DNA of 64,000 bases, from NCBI RefSeq assembly GCF_000341345.1, contig NC_020303.1, forward strand, positions 1 through 64,000. Reading direction: 5' to 3'. This document shows, piece by piece, positions 25,384-34,602 of this stretch (its first letter is position 1; every line of letters begins with the position of its first letter). A program made the translations under genes and the position numbers. The notes below the pieces were generated by a model. It did no database searches. It had not been told where the DNA came from and saw nothing but the letters and a program-made list of their open reading frames with translations. This DNA is from Corynebacterium halotolerans YIM 70093 = DSM 44683 (GTDB taxonomy: Bacteria > Actinomycetota > Actinomycetes > Mycobacteriales > Mycobacteriaceae).

Positions 25384-26114
25384 CGTCCATCTCCCATCCG
25401 GTAGCCGATCCCTCGGACGGTGTGAATAAACCGGGGGTGTGCGACGTCTTCGCCCAGCTTTTTGCGCACCCGCGCGATGTGCACATCGACGAGATGGTCG
25501 TCGCCCTGCCAGGCCATGTCCCACACCATCTCAATAAGCTGTCGGCGGCTGAGCACTAGCTGCGGGCGGGCGGCCAGCACCGCCAGCAGGTCGAACTCGA
25601 TCCGGGTGAGCACCACTGGCTGGCCGGCCAGCTGTACCTGACGGGAGGACTCGTTGACCACCAAGTCGCCGATGGTGTGCACCGTGGCTGTCGTCATGGA
25701 GTCGGCTGCTGGGTCTGTGCCCATCGCAGCAGTGTGGCCGCGGGCCCGGCGGAGCATCGCTTGGACGCGGGCAACGAGCTCGCGGGGGCTAAACGGTTTG
25801 GTCATATAGTCATCCGCCCCCACCGACAGGCCCACGATCTTGTCCACCTCATCGTCTCGGGCGGTGAGCATGAGAACGTGACAATCGGAGAAGGCACGCA
25901 CCTGTCGGCACACCTCAATTCCGTCCATTCCCGGCAGTCCCAGGTCCAGCACCACCACATTCGGGGCAAACTGGCGCACTGCGTTCACGGCCTCCATTCC
26001 ATCGTGGCTGACTTGTACCTGTAGCCCGGCCTGGGATAGATAGCCCTCGATCAGCTCTGTGAGGTCAACGTGGTCATCGACCACCAAGACCCGGCCGACG
26101 AGAGATGTAGACAT
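25380..26114 (-). CDS. OmpR/PhoB-family response regulator
   Basis: A 244-residue regulator with a receiver domain (VLVVDDHVDL, phosphoacceptor Asp in VVVLDLGLPGMDG, and the conserved Lys in YMTKPFSPREL) and a winged-helix DNA-binding domain (VLTRIEFDLLAVLAARP to TVRGIGYRMG). ATG 26114 has a strong AGGAGG 5-6 nt upstream; the longer frame to 26228 lacks one. It is first in the operon with the kinase. A direct target cannot be identified, although the DUF418 gene downstream is a candidate. Confidence 0.93.
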   Translation of the reverse strand: MSTSLVGRVLVVDDHVDLTELIEGYLSQAGLQVQVSHDGMEAVNAVRQFAPNVVVLDLGLPGMDGIEVCRQVRAFSDCHVLMLTARDDEVDKIVGLSVGADDYMTKPFSPRELVARVQAMLRRARGHTAAMGTDPAADSMTTATVHTIGDLVVNESSRQVQLAGQPVVLTRIEFDLLAVLAARPQLVLSRRQLIEMVWDMAWQGDDHLVDVHIARVRKKLGEDVAHPRFIHTVRGIGYRMGDGR

Positions 26115-26547
26115 CAAAGCCTCCTGCGCTGTGGACAATACTGCCGGTTCGAGATCAAATCCGGCCAGGTGAGATCGCCCCCGAGATCGAGAGCTGCTCG
26201 ACAACGAGCTCTGGGGAAATTCTGACACTGTCTCACCCCATTAACCGGCGAATGACTGATGCGGGAGTGTTTCTCACCGGTTCGGTTCTGGGCGGGGGTG
26301 GCCCCTCCCTTCCGCCCTGACTTCGCTCGGCAGCACCGCTGATGCGGCCGAGGAGGCGCTGAGCGCCTAACGGCACGCTCCCACGGCCAGCCCTACCGGT
26401 TTTCCTCCAGGTCTTCCCGGTGGGGCTTTCCCTGTGCGCCAGATCCCCGAATCTCAGACAGCTGCACTGTGACTCAGGGCAGAAATTGAGGTGGGGAAGA
26501 CGGCGCAACGGGCCATCCTTGCTCTTCCCTCCACTTCATGAAATCAT
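26115..26547. other. Divergent intergenic region between response regulator and ArsR gene
   Basis: No gene is supported in this stretch of about 430 bp. It must hold the promoter of the two-component operon on the minus strand. At its right end it runs into the ArsR operator dyad. Confidence 0.4.
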
Positions 26548-26568
26548 ATGCACATGTATGCATATGAT
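26543..26568. promoter_or_regulatory. ArsR/SmtB-type operator overlapping the arsR start codon
   Basis: A perfect inverted repeat, ATCATATGCA (26543-26552) and TGCATATGAT (26559-26568), separated by 6 bp. It covers the ATG at 26548. AT-rich dyads of this size are typical SmtB/ArsR metal-sensor sites, so bound repressor would block the start of its own transcript, which is probably leaderless or nearly so. Confidence 0.7.
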
Positions 26569-26943
26569 CAGTGGGGTACCGCCGCCGACAGTACCTACGT
26601 CGAGCTAGCTGTGGAGATGTTCTCCATGCTGGCCGACCCGACCCGGGTACGCATCATCCTCGCCCTGCAGGAGACGGAACTCTCCGTCGGGGAGCTGGCC
26701 GAGATCGTGGACAAGTCTCCGGCGGCGGTCTCCCAGCACCTGGCCAAGCTGCGCCTGGCGAGGATGGTGGCCACCCGCCAGGAGGGCAAGCGAGTGTTCT
26801 ACCGTCTAGCCAATGAACACGCCCGTCAACTGGTGGCCGATGCCCTCTTCCAGGCCGAACATGCCGTAGAGGCCGAACCTCGCCACCACCGGAAAAGCTC
26901 TCCGACACCGGTCACCAGGCTCAGGAATCAGGCCAAGTCATGA
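26548..26943 (+). CDS. ArsR/SmtB-family metal-sensing repressor
   Basis: A 131-residue winged-helix repressor: YVELAVEMFSMLADPTRVRII at the N-terminus, then the recognition region VGELAEIVDKSPAAVSQHLAKLRLARMV, the wing RQEGKRVFYRL, and a C-terminal helix DALFQAEHAVEAE. The NEHARQLVADALFQAEH segment supplies the histidines and acids of an alpha-5-type metal site, as in zinc, nickel or cobalt sensors. The operator covers its start. It overlaps the MFS gene in ATGA, so it most likely controls that exporter. Which metal it senses is not certain. Confidence 0.88.
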   Translation: MHMYAYDQWGTAADSTYVELAVEMFSMLADPTRVRIILALQETELSVGELAEIVDKSPAAVSQHLAKLRLARMVATRQEGKRVFYRLANEHARQLVADALFQAEHAVEAEPRHHRKSSPTPVTRLRNQAKS

Positions 26944-28163
26944 TCGAGGTACTGCGCAACCCCTCCTATGCAAAACTGTTTTCCGCCCAGGTCATCGCCC
27001 TGTTGGGCACCGGCCTGTTGACCGTTGCTCTGGGACTGCTGGCCTTCGACATTGCTGGCGGGGACGCCGGGCTGGTGCTCGGTACCGCGATGACCATCAA
27101 GATGATCGCCTATGTGGCCGTTTCCCCGGTCATGTCTGCCCTGACCGTCCGCCTACCGCGCAAACCGGTGCTCATCAGCGCGGACCTGCTGCGCCTGGCG
27201 GTGGCCCTGGCGCTGCCCATGGTGGATCAGGCATGGCAGATCTATGTGCTGATCTTTATCCTGCAGGCCGCCTCGGCGACATTCACCCCCACCTTCCAGG
27301 CGGTCATCCCCGAGGTACTGCCCGATGAACGTCAGTACACCCGTGCTCTGTCCCTGTCCCGGCTGGCCTATGACACCGAGTCCCTGGTCAGCCCGATGAT
27401 CGCCGCGGCACTGTTGACGGTGGTGGCCTATAACAACCTGTTTATCGGTACCGCCCTGGGCTTTTTCGCCTCCACCGTGCTGGTGTTGTCCACCCGCTTC
27501 CCAGCCATCACCCCGGCCGAGCCTGCCCCCTTCCTGGACCGGTTGACGCTGGGGGCACGAATTTTCTGGCGCACCCCGCAGCTGCGCAGCCTGTTGGCGA
27601 TGAACCTGGTCGTCGCCGCAGCGTCTGCGATGGTGATCGTCAACACTGTCGTCCTTGTTCAGGGACCGCTGCAGCGCCCGGAAGCCGACGTCGCGCTGCT
27701 GCTGGCCGCCTACGGGGCTGGGTCGATGATCGTCGCCCTGATCATCCCGCGATTGCTGGACAAGGTCGCGGACCAGCCAGTCATGCTTGTTGGTGCCGGT
27801 GTCCTGCCGGTGGGTTTGGTGGCTATGGCCGCGGCGATCGCTGTGCCCACCGGGCAGGCGCAATGGATAGGACTGCTCATCATCTGGCTGCTCCTGGGGG
27901 CGGCGACCTCGCTGGTTCTCACCCCGTCGGCCCGGCTGCTGCGCCGTGCCAGCACCGAGGAGAGCCGTCCGGCGGTATTCGCCGCTCAATTCTCACTCTC
28001 CCATGCCTGTTTCCTGCTCACCTATCCCACGGCCGGTGCTCTCGGTGCGTGGCTGGGGTTGCCTGACACGGCGCTGATCCTGGCAGGCCTCGGATTGTTC
28101 GGGGCGATTTTGGCCGTCGCCGCGTGGAGGCCCCGATTCCACTCTGGCCTTACTTCCCCTTGA
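26940..28163 (+). CDS. MFS exporter, probably metal efflux
   Basis: A 407-residue major facilitator protein with about 12 hydrophobic helices, starting RNPSYAKLFSAQVIALLGTGLLTVALGLLAFDIAGG, where YAKLFSAQVIALLG is typical of the NreB/enterobactin-exporter-like branch. It is translated from an ATG overlapping the arsR stop. Co-expression with an ArsR metal sensor points to metal efflux, with nickel or cobalt plausible by analogy with NreB. No histidine-rich tail is present, so the substrate remains open. Confidence 0.85.
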   Translation: MIEVLRNPSYAKLFSAQVIALLGTGLLTVALGLLAFDIAGGDAGLVLGTAMTIKMIAYVAVSPVMSALTVRLPRKPVLISADLLRLAVALALPMVDQAWQIYVLIFILQAASATFTPTFQAVIPEVLPDERQYTRALSLSRLAYDTESLVSPMIAAALLTVVAYNNLFIGTALGFFASTVLVLSTRFPAITPAEPAPFLDRLTLGARIFWRTPQLRSLLAMNLVVAAASAMVIVNTVVLVQGPLQRPEADVALLLAAYGAGSMIVALIIPRLLDKVADQPVMLVGAGVLPVGLVAMAAAIAVPTGQAQWIGLLIIWLLLGAATSLVLTPSARLLRRASTEESRPAVFAAQFSLSHACFLLTYPTAGALGAWLGLPDTALILAGLGLFGAILAVAAWRPRFHSGLTSP

Positions 28164-28201
28164 TCTCGTTGCCGACCATCATCGGCACACACTGCCTGTC
28201 T

Positions 28202-28363
28202 CTTGTCTATCTGGGGTGGTAGTTATAGTGGGCGGTTGAAGGGGAGTAGCTCTTTCTCGCAATTTGAGGCGGGGATGGTTGGTCGACATACTGGTGAGAT
28301 TCTCGCCCGGCCGCCAGCTACCTGCCCGACCAGTTTCCCCAGTCGGTCAGGTAGTGAGCGAGA
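28202..28363 (+). promoter_or_regulatory. Promoter and structured leader of the first CDF gene
   Basis: TTGTCT (28202-28207) and TATAGT (28224-28229), 16 bp apart, form a plausible promoter. The 200-nt leader contains a strong hairpin, CTACCTG-C-CCGAC (28318-28330) with GTCGG-T-CAGGTAG (28342-28354), closed further out by TCTCGC (28301-28306) and GCGAGA (28358-28363). A long structured leader before a metal exporter suggests RNA-level control; it matches no riboswitch class I recognise. Confidence 0.45.
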
Positions 28364-28445
28364 CCTTCGGTCCGTGCCACCCGCGCCGACCGAGCTACTC
28401 TCGCATTTCACCTGCTCGCCGGCGCCCGAATCAGTAGGTGCTCTC

Positions 28446-29405
28446 ATGTCTTCTCCTTCTTCTTCCCGCCGCAGTGAACAGCGCCTGCTGGAGCGCTTCA
28501 TGCTGCTGTCGATCGCCACGGCGGTAGTTACCATCAGCCTCAAGGCGGGGGCTGCTGTTATCACCGGCTCGGTCGGATTTTTATCCGATGCCCTGGAATC
28601 CGGTGTGAATCTTGTGGCCGCCGTCGTGGGATTGGTGGCCCTGCGCATCGCCGCCCGTCCGGCAGATGACAACCACCATTTCGGACACGGCAAAGCGGAA
28701 TACGTCTCTGCCCTGGTCGAAGGCGCGATGATCTTCGTGGCCGCCGCCCTGATCATCTGGACCTCGATCCAGCGCCTAATCACCCCGCAGCCACTAGAGC
28801 AGGCCGGCTTGGGCCTGGTGTTGACCACTCTGGCCTCAGTCCTCAATCTCATCGTCGGTGTGGCCCTGATCCGGGCCGGGAAACGATATCGCTCGGCGGC
28901 ACTGTCAGCCGACGGTCACCATCTGATGACCGACGTGTGGACCTCCGCAGGTGTTCTGGTCGGCATCGCGGCGGTGGCCGTAACCGGCTGGTACTGGCTC
29001 GATCCTGTGATCGCCCTAGCGGTGGGAGCGAATATTCTTTGGGCGGGTTACCGCCTGCTGCGGCAGTCTCTGACCGGTCTGCTCAGCGCGGCCTTGCCCA
29101 TGGAGGAACTCGAGAAGCTCAATACTGTCCTGGCCGGGTTCCGTACCGACCATGGCGTAACCTTCACCCCGCCCCGGACGGTGGAATCCGGTCGCCACCG
29201 GCACATCTATCTGGCTATGGGGGTACCCGCTGGTTGGACTGTCGCCACCGCCCACGAGGTCGCCGACAACCTGGAAGATGTGATCGACGACCTCCTGCCC
29301 GGAGCCGAGACCTTCATCCACGTAGAACCGGACGATCGTGCGGACGGTCCCCGACACGGTAAGTCGACTCGTCCGCGTGATTCAAATACTGAGCCAGACC
29401 GTTAA
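28446..29405 (+). CDS. Cation diffusion facilitator (FieF-like) metal exporter
   Basis: A 319-residue CDF transporter with about six membrane helices and a cytoplasmic C-terminal domain. Signature elements are SVGFLSDALESGVNLVAAV, the HHFGHGKAEYVSALVEG loop typical of FieF-type members, and HHLMTDVWTSAGV in helix V with the transport-site His/Asp. It should export Zn2+, Fe2+, Cd2+ or similar ions by proton antiport. ATG 28446 is chosen over a start at 28203 because the extra 81 residues lack conservation-like pattern and lie in the structured leader. Confidence 0.87.
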   Translation: MSSPSSSRRSEQRLLERFMLLSIATAVVTISLKAGAAVITGSVGFLSDALESGVNLVAAVVGLVALRIAARPADDNHHFGHGKAEYVSALVEGAMIFVAAALIIWTSIQRLITPQPLEQAGLGLVLTTLASVLNLIVGVALIRAGKRYRSAALSADGHHLMTDVWTSAGVLVGIAAVAVTGWYWLDPVIALAVGANILWAGYRLLRQSLTGLLSAALPMEELEKLNTVLAGFRTDHGVTFTPPRTVESGRHRHIYLAMGVPAGWTVATAHEVADNLEDVIDDLLPGAETFIHVEPDDRADGPRHGKSTRPRDSNTEPDR

Positions 29406-30128
29406 CTACCGGTTGACAAAGTATAGCTCGACATCGAGAAGGGCAAGCCCTGACTGTGCGATGGGGCGGTCACCTGTTCTGCCTCGAGGAGACGAGTGGT
29501 AGTAGCGTTGGTCCTGCTGTGTGCGACGACGGGTCCACAGGAGCACGGACACGGCCACAATTGTCGCTACGGTGATGATCTCGTGGGGACACTATTCGAG
29601 CACTGGCCGTTGCATTGGGCCGCAACGTCGGGGGTGTCCCCGCAGGAGTGGATACCCTCGCCCTGACCGGGTAACGCTTTTGCGCTTCTGCTTAATGCGG
29701 GTACCCGCCGCTTCGACTGGGGCAATTACTGGGGTTCGCGCGCTGCGGTACGGGTTTACAAACGCCACCGGTTGGTGGCTCGGAGATTGTGGCAACTCAC
29801 CACTGCCTTGACGATCGGACCTGAACAAGGAATCTGCGCGCTGACCGGCACTGGAGATGGCGTTTCCAACCCGCTGGGATCCGTTCTTAGCCCTCATGAT
29901 GAGCGCGGCGGATGGGTATGCCTATCCGACGTTGCACTTTGATTTCCCTGCCCGGCCGCCGGACCTGCCTTTCGAGCTGGGGAACTTAGGGGAATAGAGA
30001 ATTATCGCTCCGAGGAATCCCTGACGGTGACCGGTCGGGGATTCCGAGTGTCTCCAGAATGTGGTGATAAGAAGGTCAAAAAGGGCGGACAAGACGTCGC
30101 CGTGGGGCGGCGCTCTGGTGGTGGAGGA
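29406..30128. other. Intergenic region, no supported gene
   Basis: About 720 bp without an intact gene. A minus-strand reading near 29414-29588 encodes a single hydrophobic helix followed by WTRRRTQQDQRYY, but an in-frame stop precedes it and no good start is available. It may be a remnant of a small membrane protein. Confidence 0.4.
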
Positions 30129-31031
30129 TCAGCAGACATCTTCGTGATGGACGTGGCCGTCCTGCTCGATCTGGATGGTCGAGTGTCCAATCTCGAAGTC
30201 CTGCAACCGGGCCTGGGCGGCATCCAGAATTCCGCAACCGGAGATATTCATGTCCTTGACGACCAAGTGGCAGGTGGCCAGCGGCTTCGTGCCGTCGGTG
30301 CTCCAGATATGCAGGTCATGCACGGCCGTGACTCCGGGCAAGCTGAGCAGGGCGGCTTCCACCTCGCGGGCGTCGATGTTCTGCGGGGTGCGGTTCATCA
30401 GCACCGAGAGGGAATCAGCCAGCAGGCGCAGTGCCCGCGGCAGCACCAGGGCGGCAATGAATAGGGAGGCGATGGTGTCGGCGGCCAGCCAACCGGTGAA
30501 CTGGATGATCAAACCGGCGATGATCACGGCGACCGAGCCGACCAAATCGGAGAGTACATGCAGGTACGCCCCGCGCATATTGAGGCTCTCGTGCTGGCGG
30601 CGTATGAGGATCAGTGCGGAGATCACATTGGCGACCAAGCCAACCACCGCAACGACGAGCATCACGCCCGTGTCGATCGATTCGTGGCCACCGATCCGGC
30701 CGACCGCACGGATGACGATCCAGACCGAGACCGCGGAGACCACCGCAGCATTGACCAGTGCGGCGAGCACTTCGACGCGGCGATAACCGTAGGTGGCTCG
30801 GGGGGTGGCGGCCCGGCGGCCGATGAGGATGGCCACCAGGGCGATGAGTAACCCTGTGGAGTCGGAGAGCATGTGCATCGCATCGGATAACAAGGCCAAC
30901 GAGCCTGAGACGAGGCCTCCGATCACCTGGGCCAGGAAGATCGTAGCGGTCAGGATGAAGGCGGCCGCCAAGGCTTTGAGGGATCCGTTCGGGGCAGTGC
31001 GGTGGTTGTGGTCGTGTGGGCGCGCACTCAT
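30129..31031 (-). CDS. Cation diffusion facilitator (CzcD/ZitB-like) metal exporter
   Basis: A 300-residue CDF transporter of the zinc branch: a His-containing N-terminus (MSARPHDHNHR), SLALLSDAMHMLSDSTGLLIAL in helix II with the HxxxD site, HVLSDLVGSVAVI in helix V with the second HxxxD site, and a C-terminal domain with VHDLHIWSTDG and TIQIEQDGHVHHEDVC. HxxxD motifs in both transport helices fit Zn2+/Cd2+ specificity. Its promoter region contains two direct repeats that could be an operator. It is distinct from the FieF-like paralogue encoded in the facing direction. Confidence 0.92.
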   Translation of the reverse strand: MSARPHDHNHRTAPNGSLKALAAAFILTATIFLAQVIGGLVSGSLALLSDAMHMLSDSTGLLIALVAILIGRRAATPRATYGYRRVEVLAALVNAAVVSAVSVWIVIRAVGRIGGHESIDTGVMLVVAVVGLVANVISALILIRRQHESLNMRGAYLHVLSDLVGSVAVIIAGLIIQFTGWLAADTIASLFIAALVLPRALRLLADSLSVLMNRTPQNIDAREVEAALLSLPGVTAVHDLHIWSTDGTKPLATCHLVVKDMNISGCGILDAAQARLQDFEIGHSTIQIEQDGHVHHEDVC

Positions 31032-31056
31032 GCCGACAGCCTAACCAGAAAAACCT

Positions 31057-31077
31057 CTTATTGAAAGCTTATTGAAA
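31057..31077 (-). promoter_or_regulatory. Direct-repeat operator candidate of the second CDF gene
   Basis: CTTATTGAAA occurs at 31057-31066 and 31068-31077, one helical turn (11 bp) apart, 26 bp upstream of the CDF start codon. Phased AT-rich repeats in front of a metal exporter suggest a regulator site. The rest of 31032-31153 shows no gene. Confidence 0.45.
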
Positions 31078-31153
31078 AACCTGGATGGAATCCGGCCCTC
31101 ACCGTCGGATACGGCTGGCAACGGACCACAATGCGCTGTGTAGAAGGCTGCGG

Positions 31154-32194
31154 TTAGAACCGCTCGCGCTGGCGGCGGACGAACTTCCGGGAGTGGTTCG
31201 GCTGGCTGTCGCCGTAGCGGTCGTGCAACATGCGTGAACGGGCACCGGCGGATGCGGAAGTAGCGGCTTCGGCCTGGACGACACTGTCGGTGCCGTTCTC
31301 CAAGAGGACGGTGCGAGCGGTACCCATCGGGGCCGACTCCGTCTCCCCGTCCTGTGGATCCTCGGTCTGTTGGGAGGATGCGGTGCCGCCGGCGAGCTCG
31401 ACCTCCTCGCGGCGCATACGGCGGCGTTCCTTCAGCTCCGCCCAGATGAAATAACCTAGGCCGAGCGGGGCCATGATGCCGAAGGCGATCCATTGGAAGG
31501 CGTAGGACAGGTGCGAGCCGCGGTCGAGCATGGGCACCGGGATGGCGTTGATCTCCCCGGCCTGCCCCTCGGCGAGCTGCACGTAGTCCTCCGCCAGATC
31601 CGTGCCGGTCACCTCGGCGATCTGTTCAGTATTGATGCCGTAGACCTGGCGGTAGCCCTGATCTTCAATCGGGGTGGACACCGGCGCCTGCTCGTTAAAG
31701 CGGGCATGGCCGATGATGGACTGCTCACCGGCCGGCGGGGTGTCAATCGGTGGGACACCGCCCTCGAACGGCGGCTTGAAACCACGGTTGACCAGGATAA
31801 CCTCACCGGAGTTCAGTTGGAAGGGGGTCAGGGCGTGAAAGGCGGGGGAGGAGTCGACCGGACGGTTGCGCATCAACACCTCATCCTCTGCCAGGTAACG
31901 ACCCTCGAGAATCACCCGTGCCCACTCCTCCCCGGACTCGAGACGTCCCTGGGCGTCGAAGACCTCCCCGGCGGGAACGGGCTCGACCTCGAAGGCGGCC
32001 TCGATCTGCTCGTTGCGCTCGACGATGTCATCGTCCTTATTCAGCTGCCAGGGGGCGAGGAAGGTGAAGGCGAAATAGGAGAAGGCGATAATCGCCAGGA
32101 CACCGAACACCCAGCCGGGCCGGAGGAATGTCCTCCAACTCTTCTTCTGTGGGGCCCGACCGTACCTGCGCTCAAGTGTGCTGCTCACAGGCAT
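31154..32194 (-). CDS. SURF1-family cytochrome oxidase assembly protein
   Basis: A 346-residue SURF1 protein, which helps insert haem into the aa3 oxidase. It has an N-terminal membrane helix (PGWVFGVLAIIAFSYFAFTFLAPWQL), the family core with WARVILEGRYL, VLMRNRPVDSSPAFHALTPFQL and VILVNRGF, a second helix (LSYAFQWIAFGIMAPLGLGYFI), and a long charged C-terminal tail (about 265-346) typical of actinobacterial forms. ATG 32194 is chosen as the first ATG before the conserved region; a GTG at 32257 would add 21 residues. Normally a chromosomal gene, it may support copper-dependent oxidase assembly alongside the copper genes here. Confidence 0.88.
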   Translation of the reverse strand: MPVSSTLERRYGRAPQKKSWRTFLRPGWVFGVLAIIAFSYFAFTFLAPWQLNKDDDIVERNEQIEAAFEVEPVPAGEVFDAQGRLESGEEWARVILEGRYLAEDEVLMRNRPVDSSPAFHALTPFQLNSGEVILVNRGFKPPFEGGVPPIDTPPAGEQSIIGHARFNEQAPVSTPIEDQGYRQVYGINTEQIAEVTGTDLAEDYVQLAEGQAGEINAIPVPMLDRGSHLSYAFQWIAFGIMAPLGLGYFIWAELKERRRMRREEVELAGGTASSQQTEDPQDGETESAPMGTARTVLLENGTDSVVQAEAATSASAGARSRMLHDRYGDSQPNHSRKFVRRQRERF

Positions 32195-32901
32195 TGATTC
32201 TATCGCCCCGTCCGGTGAGAAAGCGTATTCTGTCGCGAGTCTCGAAAGAGGAAGCACTACTAGTAGAGTGTCGTGACTAATGTTCTGGGTAGAGGTGGCG
32301 GAGTTTGATCCGTGCGTCCGTGGTGATGAGCTGCCAGTTCACGGGTCCGAGTGGTGGACGATGCCGGTGGAGGTGAAGTCCAGCTTCGTGCGCCGGCGGG
32401 AAACAGGGAATGCTCCAGGGCCATGAGCACCATCCGGGTGTCCATGACCATGGTCACGACCCAGCCGAGGATCATCCGCGAGTACGCGTCGGCAATGAAA
32501 GCTACGTAGCAGAATCCCTTGCTGGTCCACACGTAGGTGAAGTCCGCGATCCACCACTGATCCAGGTGCGACGGGTAGGTCCACTGGCGGTTGACCCCGT
32601 CCGGGTGCCGGCGGTATGCAGGATTGGTCACCGTCGTTCTCTTCCGGTGCATCCCCCGGGACACACCGCGGATTCCGGTGATCTCCATCAGCCGTCCGAC
32701 CTGGCCACGGTCAATGCTCATGCCGTCGCAGACAGCGGCCTTCCAGAGTTTACGGCGGCCCTAGACCTTGCGATTCTGCTCCCACAACCGAAAGATGTGG
32801 TGTGCATCGTAGGCCTGGTCGAGTTCTGTGCTCGAGGGACCGAAGCCACGGGACTGATGGGCGTAAAACGTGGCTTAAGGCCAATCGCGATGCCGTGGCT
32901 A

Positions 32902-34035
32902 GTGTCCTGCGCCGTTAATTCGTTGCTAGTTTTTGTAGAATCGAGGTATGGCGCAACGAGGACCGGCGTTAGCCGAGTTGACACTATCGGAGAGTGAGCG
33001 CGACCAGCTGGAGCGGTGAGTGCGGCGACGAAAGTCTGCACAGGACATCGCGCTGCGCTCAAGGATCGTGCTGGAATGCGCGACGGGGCTCTCGAACTCG
33101 GAGGTCTCCCGACGTGTGGGAGTCTCGTTGCCGACCGTTCGCAAGTGGCGCTCCCGGTTCCTGGAAGCGCCTGGACGGGCTGGTGGATGACCCTCGGCCG
33201 GGGCATCCTGCCACAGTAACCGCCGAGCAGGTCGAGGACGTTGTGGTCGCCACGCTGGAATCGACCCCGAAGAACGCCACACACTGGTCACGGGCGAAGA
33301 TGGCCGAACGCAGTGGGTTGTCGAAGTCCACGATCGGCCGGATCTGGAAGGTCTTCAACCTCAAACCCCACCGCGAGGAGGGGTTTAAACTCTCCAATGA
33401 CCCGTTGTTCGTGGACAAGGTCTACGACATCGTGGGCCTTTACCTCAACCCGCCAGAATCCGCGGTCGTGCTCAGTGTCGATGAGAAGAGTCAGGTTCAG
33501 GCGTTATCCCGGTCCCAGTCGGCGTTTGAAGATGATGCCCGGCATGCCGGAGAAGCGTACCCACGACTATGTCCGCAACGGCACGACCAGCCTGTTTGCG
33601 GCACTCAACGTTGCCGATGGAACCGTGATCGCCTCCACCCACCGCAAGCACCGGGCGGTGGAGTTCAAGAAGTTTCTGGCCAAGATCGACAAGCAGGTGC
33701 CTGAGCACCTGGATGTGCATGTCATCTGCGACAACTACGGTACCCACAATCATCCGACCGTCAACACCTGGCTGGGTAAGCATCCGCGGTTCCACATGCA
33801 CTTCACCCCGACTTACTCGTCCTGGATCAACCAGGTCGAGCGACTGTTTGCCGAGGTCACCCGGGACCTTCTCCAGCGCAGTGACCACCGGAGCGTGCAA
33901 GCACTGGAGAAGGATCTGCGCGAATGGGTCAAGGCCTGGAACAACAATCCGACGCCATTCATCTGGACCAAGACCGCCGAGGAAATCCTGAAGTCACTAG
34001 GCAGAATGTTGAAACGAATTAACGGCGCAGGACAC
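32902..34035 (+). mobile_element. IS630-family insertion sequence (defective) nested in the IS3 relic
   Basis: A 1134-bp element with near-perfect inverted repeats over 23 bp (GTGTCCTGCGCCGTTAATTC at each end, inverted) and the TA target duplication typical of IS630 (32900-32901 and 34036-34037). It carries one transposase frame with several lesions. It interrupts the older OrfB. Confidence 0.9.
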
Positions 34036-34038
34036 TAG
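32948..34038 (+). pseudogene. IS630-family transposase, broken by one stop and two frameshifts
   Basis: Reading starts at ATG 32948 (MAQRGPALAELTLSESERDQ), meets TGA at 33017-33019 where Trp is expected, and continues in frame through SNSEVSRRVGVSLPTVRKWR. It shifts frame near 33165 into LDGLVDDPRPGHPATV and again near 33510 into MMPGMPEKRTHDYVRNG. Catalytic segments are VVLSVDEKSQVQAL, VHVICDNYGTHNHP and TPTYSSWINQVERLFAEV. Its stop codon uses the duplicated TA. No full-length protein can be made. Confidence 0.88.
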
Positions 34039-34123
34039 TCAAGGTTTCACAGATTGGCTCGCCCCCGAAGCGCTTCCGGTAGGTGCGGGTGAACTCCACG
34101 ATCACCGCAGTGTGCGGTCGAGC

Positions 34124-34435
34124 TTAAGCCTGGGTGAAAAAAGCCGACGCCGTCTTCAAAATCTCATTGGCGCGTCGCAGCTTGGCTACTTCCTTGGCCT
34201 GCTCGTCGTAAGCGGCCTGGAGCTGCTCGTAGGACAGGGAACCGGGCTCAGGAGCTTCGGCCTGCTTTTCCTGTTTGTGGATCCAGTTGCGCAGCGTGGA
34301 TTCCTTCACGCCGAGAAGTTCACCGATCTCCCGGCGAGCAGGCGCCTTGGAGATGCCGCCTTCCTCGAGGCGCTCGAAGTACATGCGCACCGCGCGCTCC
34401 TGCGTGGCTGCGTCGTACCGGCTCGGTCGTGCCAT
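34124..34435 (-). CDS. IS3-family transposase OrfA of the interrupted element
   Basis: A 103-residue OrfA with HTH (ISKAPARREIGELLGVKESTLRNWI) and a C-terminal coiled coil (YEQLQAAYDEQAKEVAKLRRANEILK). It is intact although its OrfB partner is destroyed. It belongs to a different IS3 subgroup from the three 1311-bp copies. Confidence 0.85.
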   Translation of the reverse strand: MARPSRYDAATQERAVRMYFERLEEGGISKAPARREIGELLGVKESTLRNWIHKQEKQAEAPEPGSLSYEQLQAAYDEQAKEVAKLRRANEILKTASAFFTQA

Positions 34436-34561
34436 GCTGATCGTCCACCTCAGGTAAAACCTAGTCTCCGACCAACCCAGGCCGCCTCATTGGTGTGCGT
34501 GCATCCGCACCGCCGGGAGAATTCTGAGAACGATATGTTTCACCCCGGTTTTCGGTGGGGA

Positions 34562-34589
34562 TGGTTTAGTTTCCAGGGAACTGAGACTC
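34562..34589. repeat. 28-bp dyad d, centre AG
   Basis: Left arm TGGTTTAGTTTCC, centre AG (34575-34576), right arm GGAACTGAGACTC. The right arm matches the consensus of the other dyads closely and the left is more diverged. It lies between the IS3 relic and the ZIP gene. Confidence 0.55.
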
Positions 34590-34602
34590 CCCTACGGTGA
34601 GG

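Larger units (their letters stand above)
32343..34105 (-). pseudogene. IS3-family OrfB relic, interrupted by the IS630 element
   Basis: A degraded DDE transposase. The 5' part (34038-34105) encodes VIVEFTRTYRKRFGGEPICE. After the nested insertion (32902-34035) it resumes at 32899 with a frameshift near HGIAIG, an in-frame TAG after FRLWEQNRKV, then MSIDRGQVGRLMEITGIRG and DQWWIADFTYVWTSKGF. It frameshifts again after LEHSLF and ends at GIVHHSDP, so the C-terminal third is lost. At least three lesions plus the insertion make it inactive. Confidence 0.85.

Noticed and set aside
24649..25404. Plus-strand frame opposite the histidine kinase
   Set aside because: Antisense shadow; the kinase has all conserved boxes on the minus strand.
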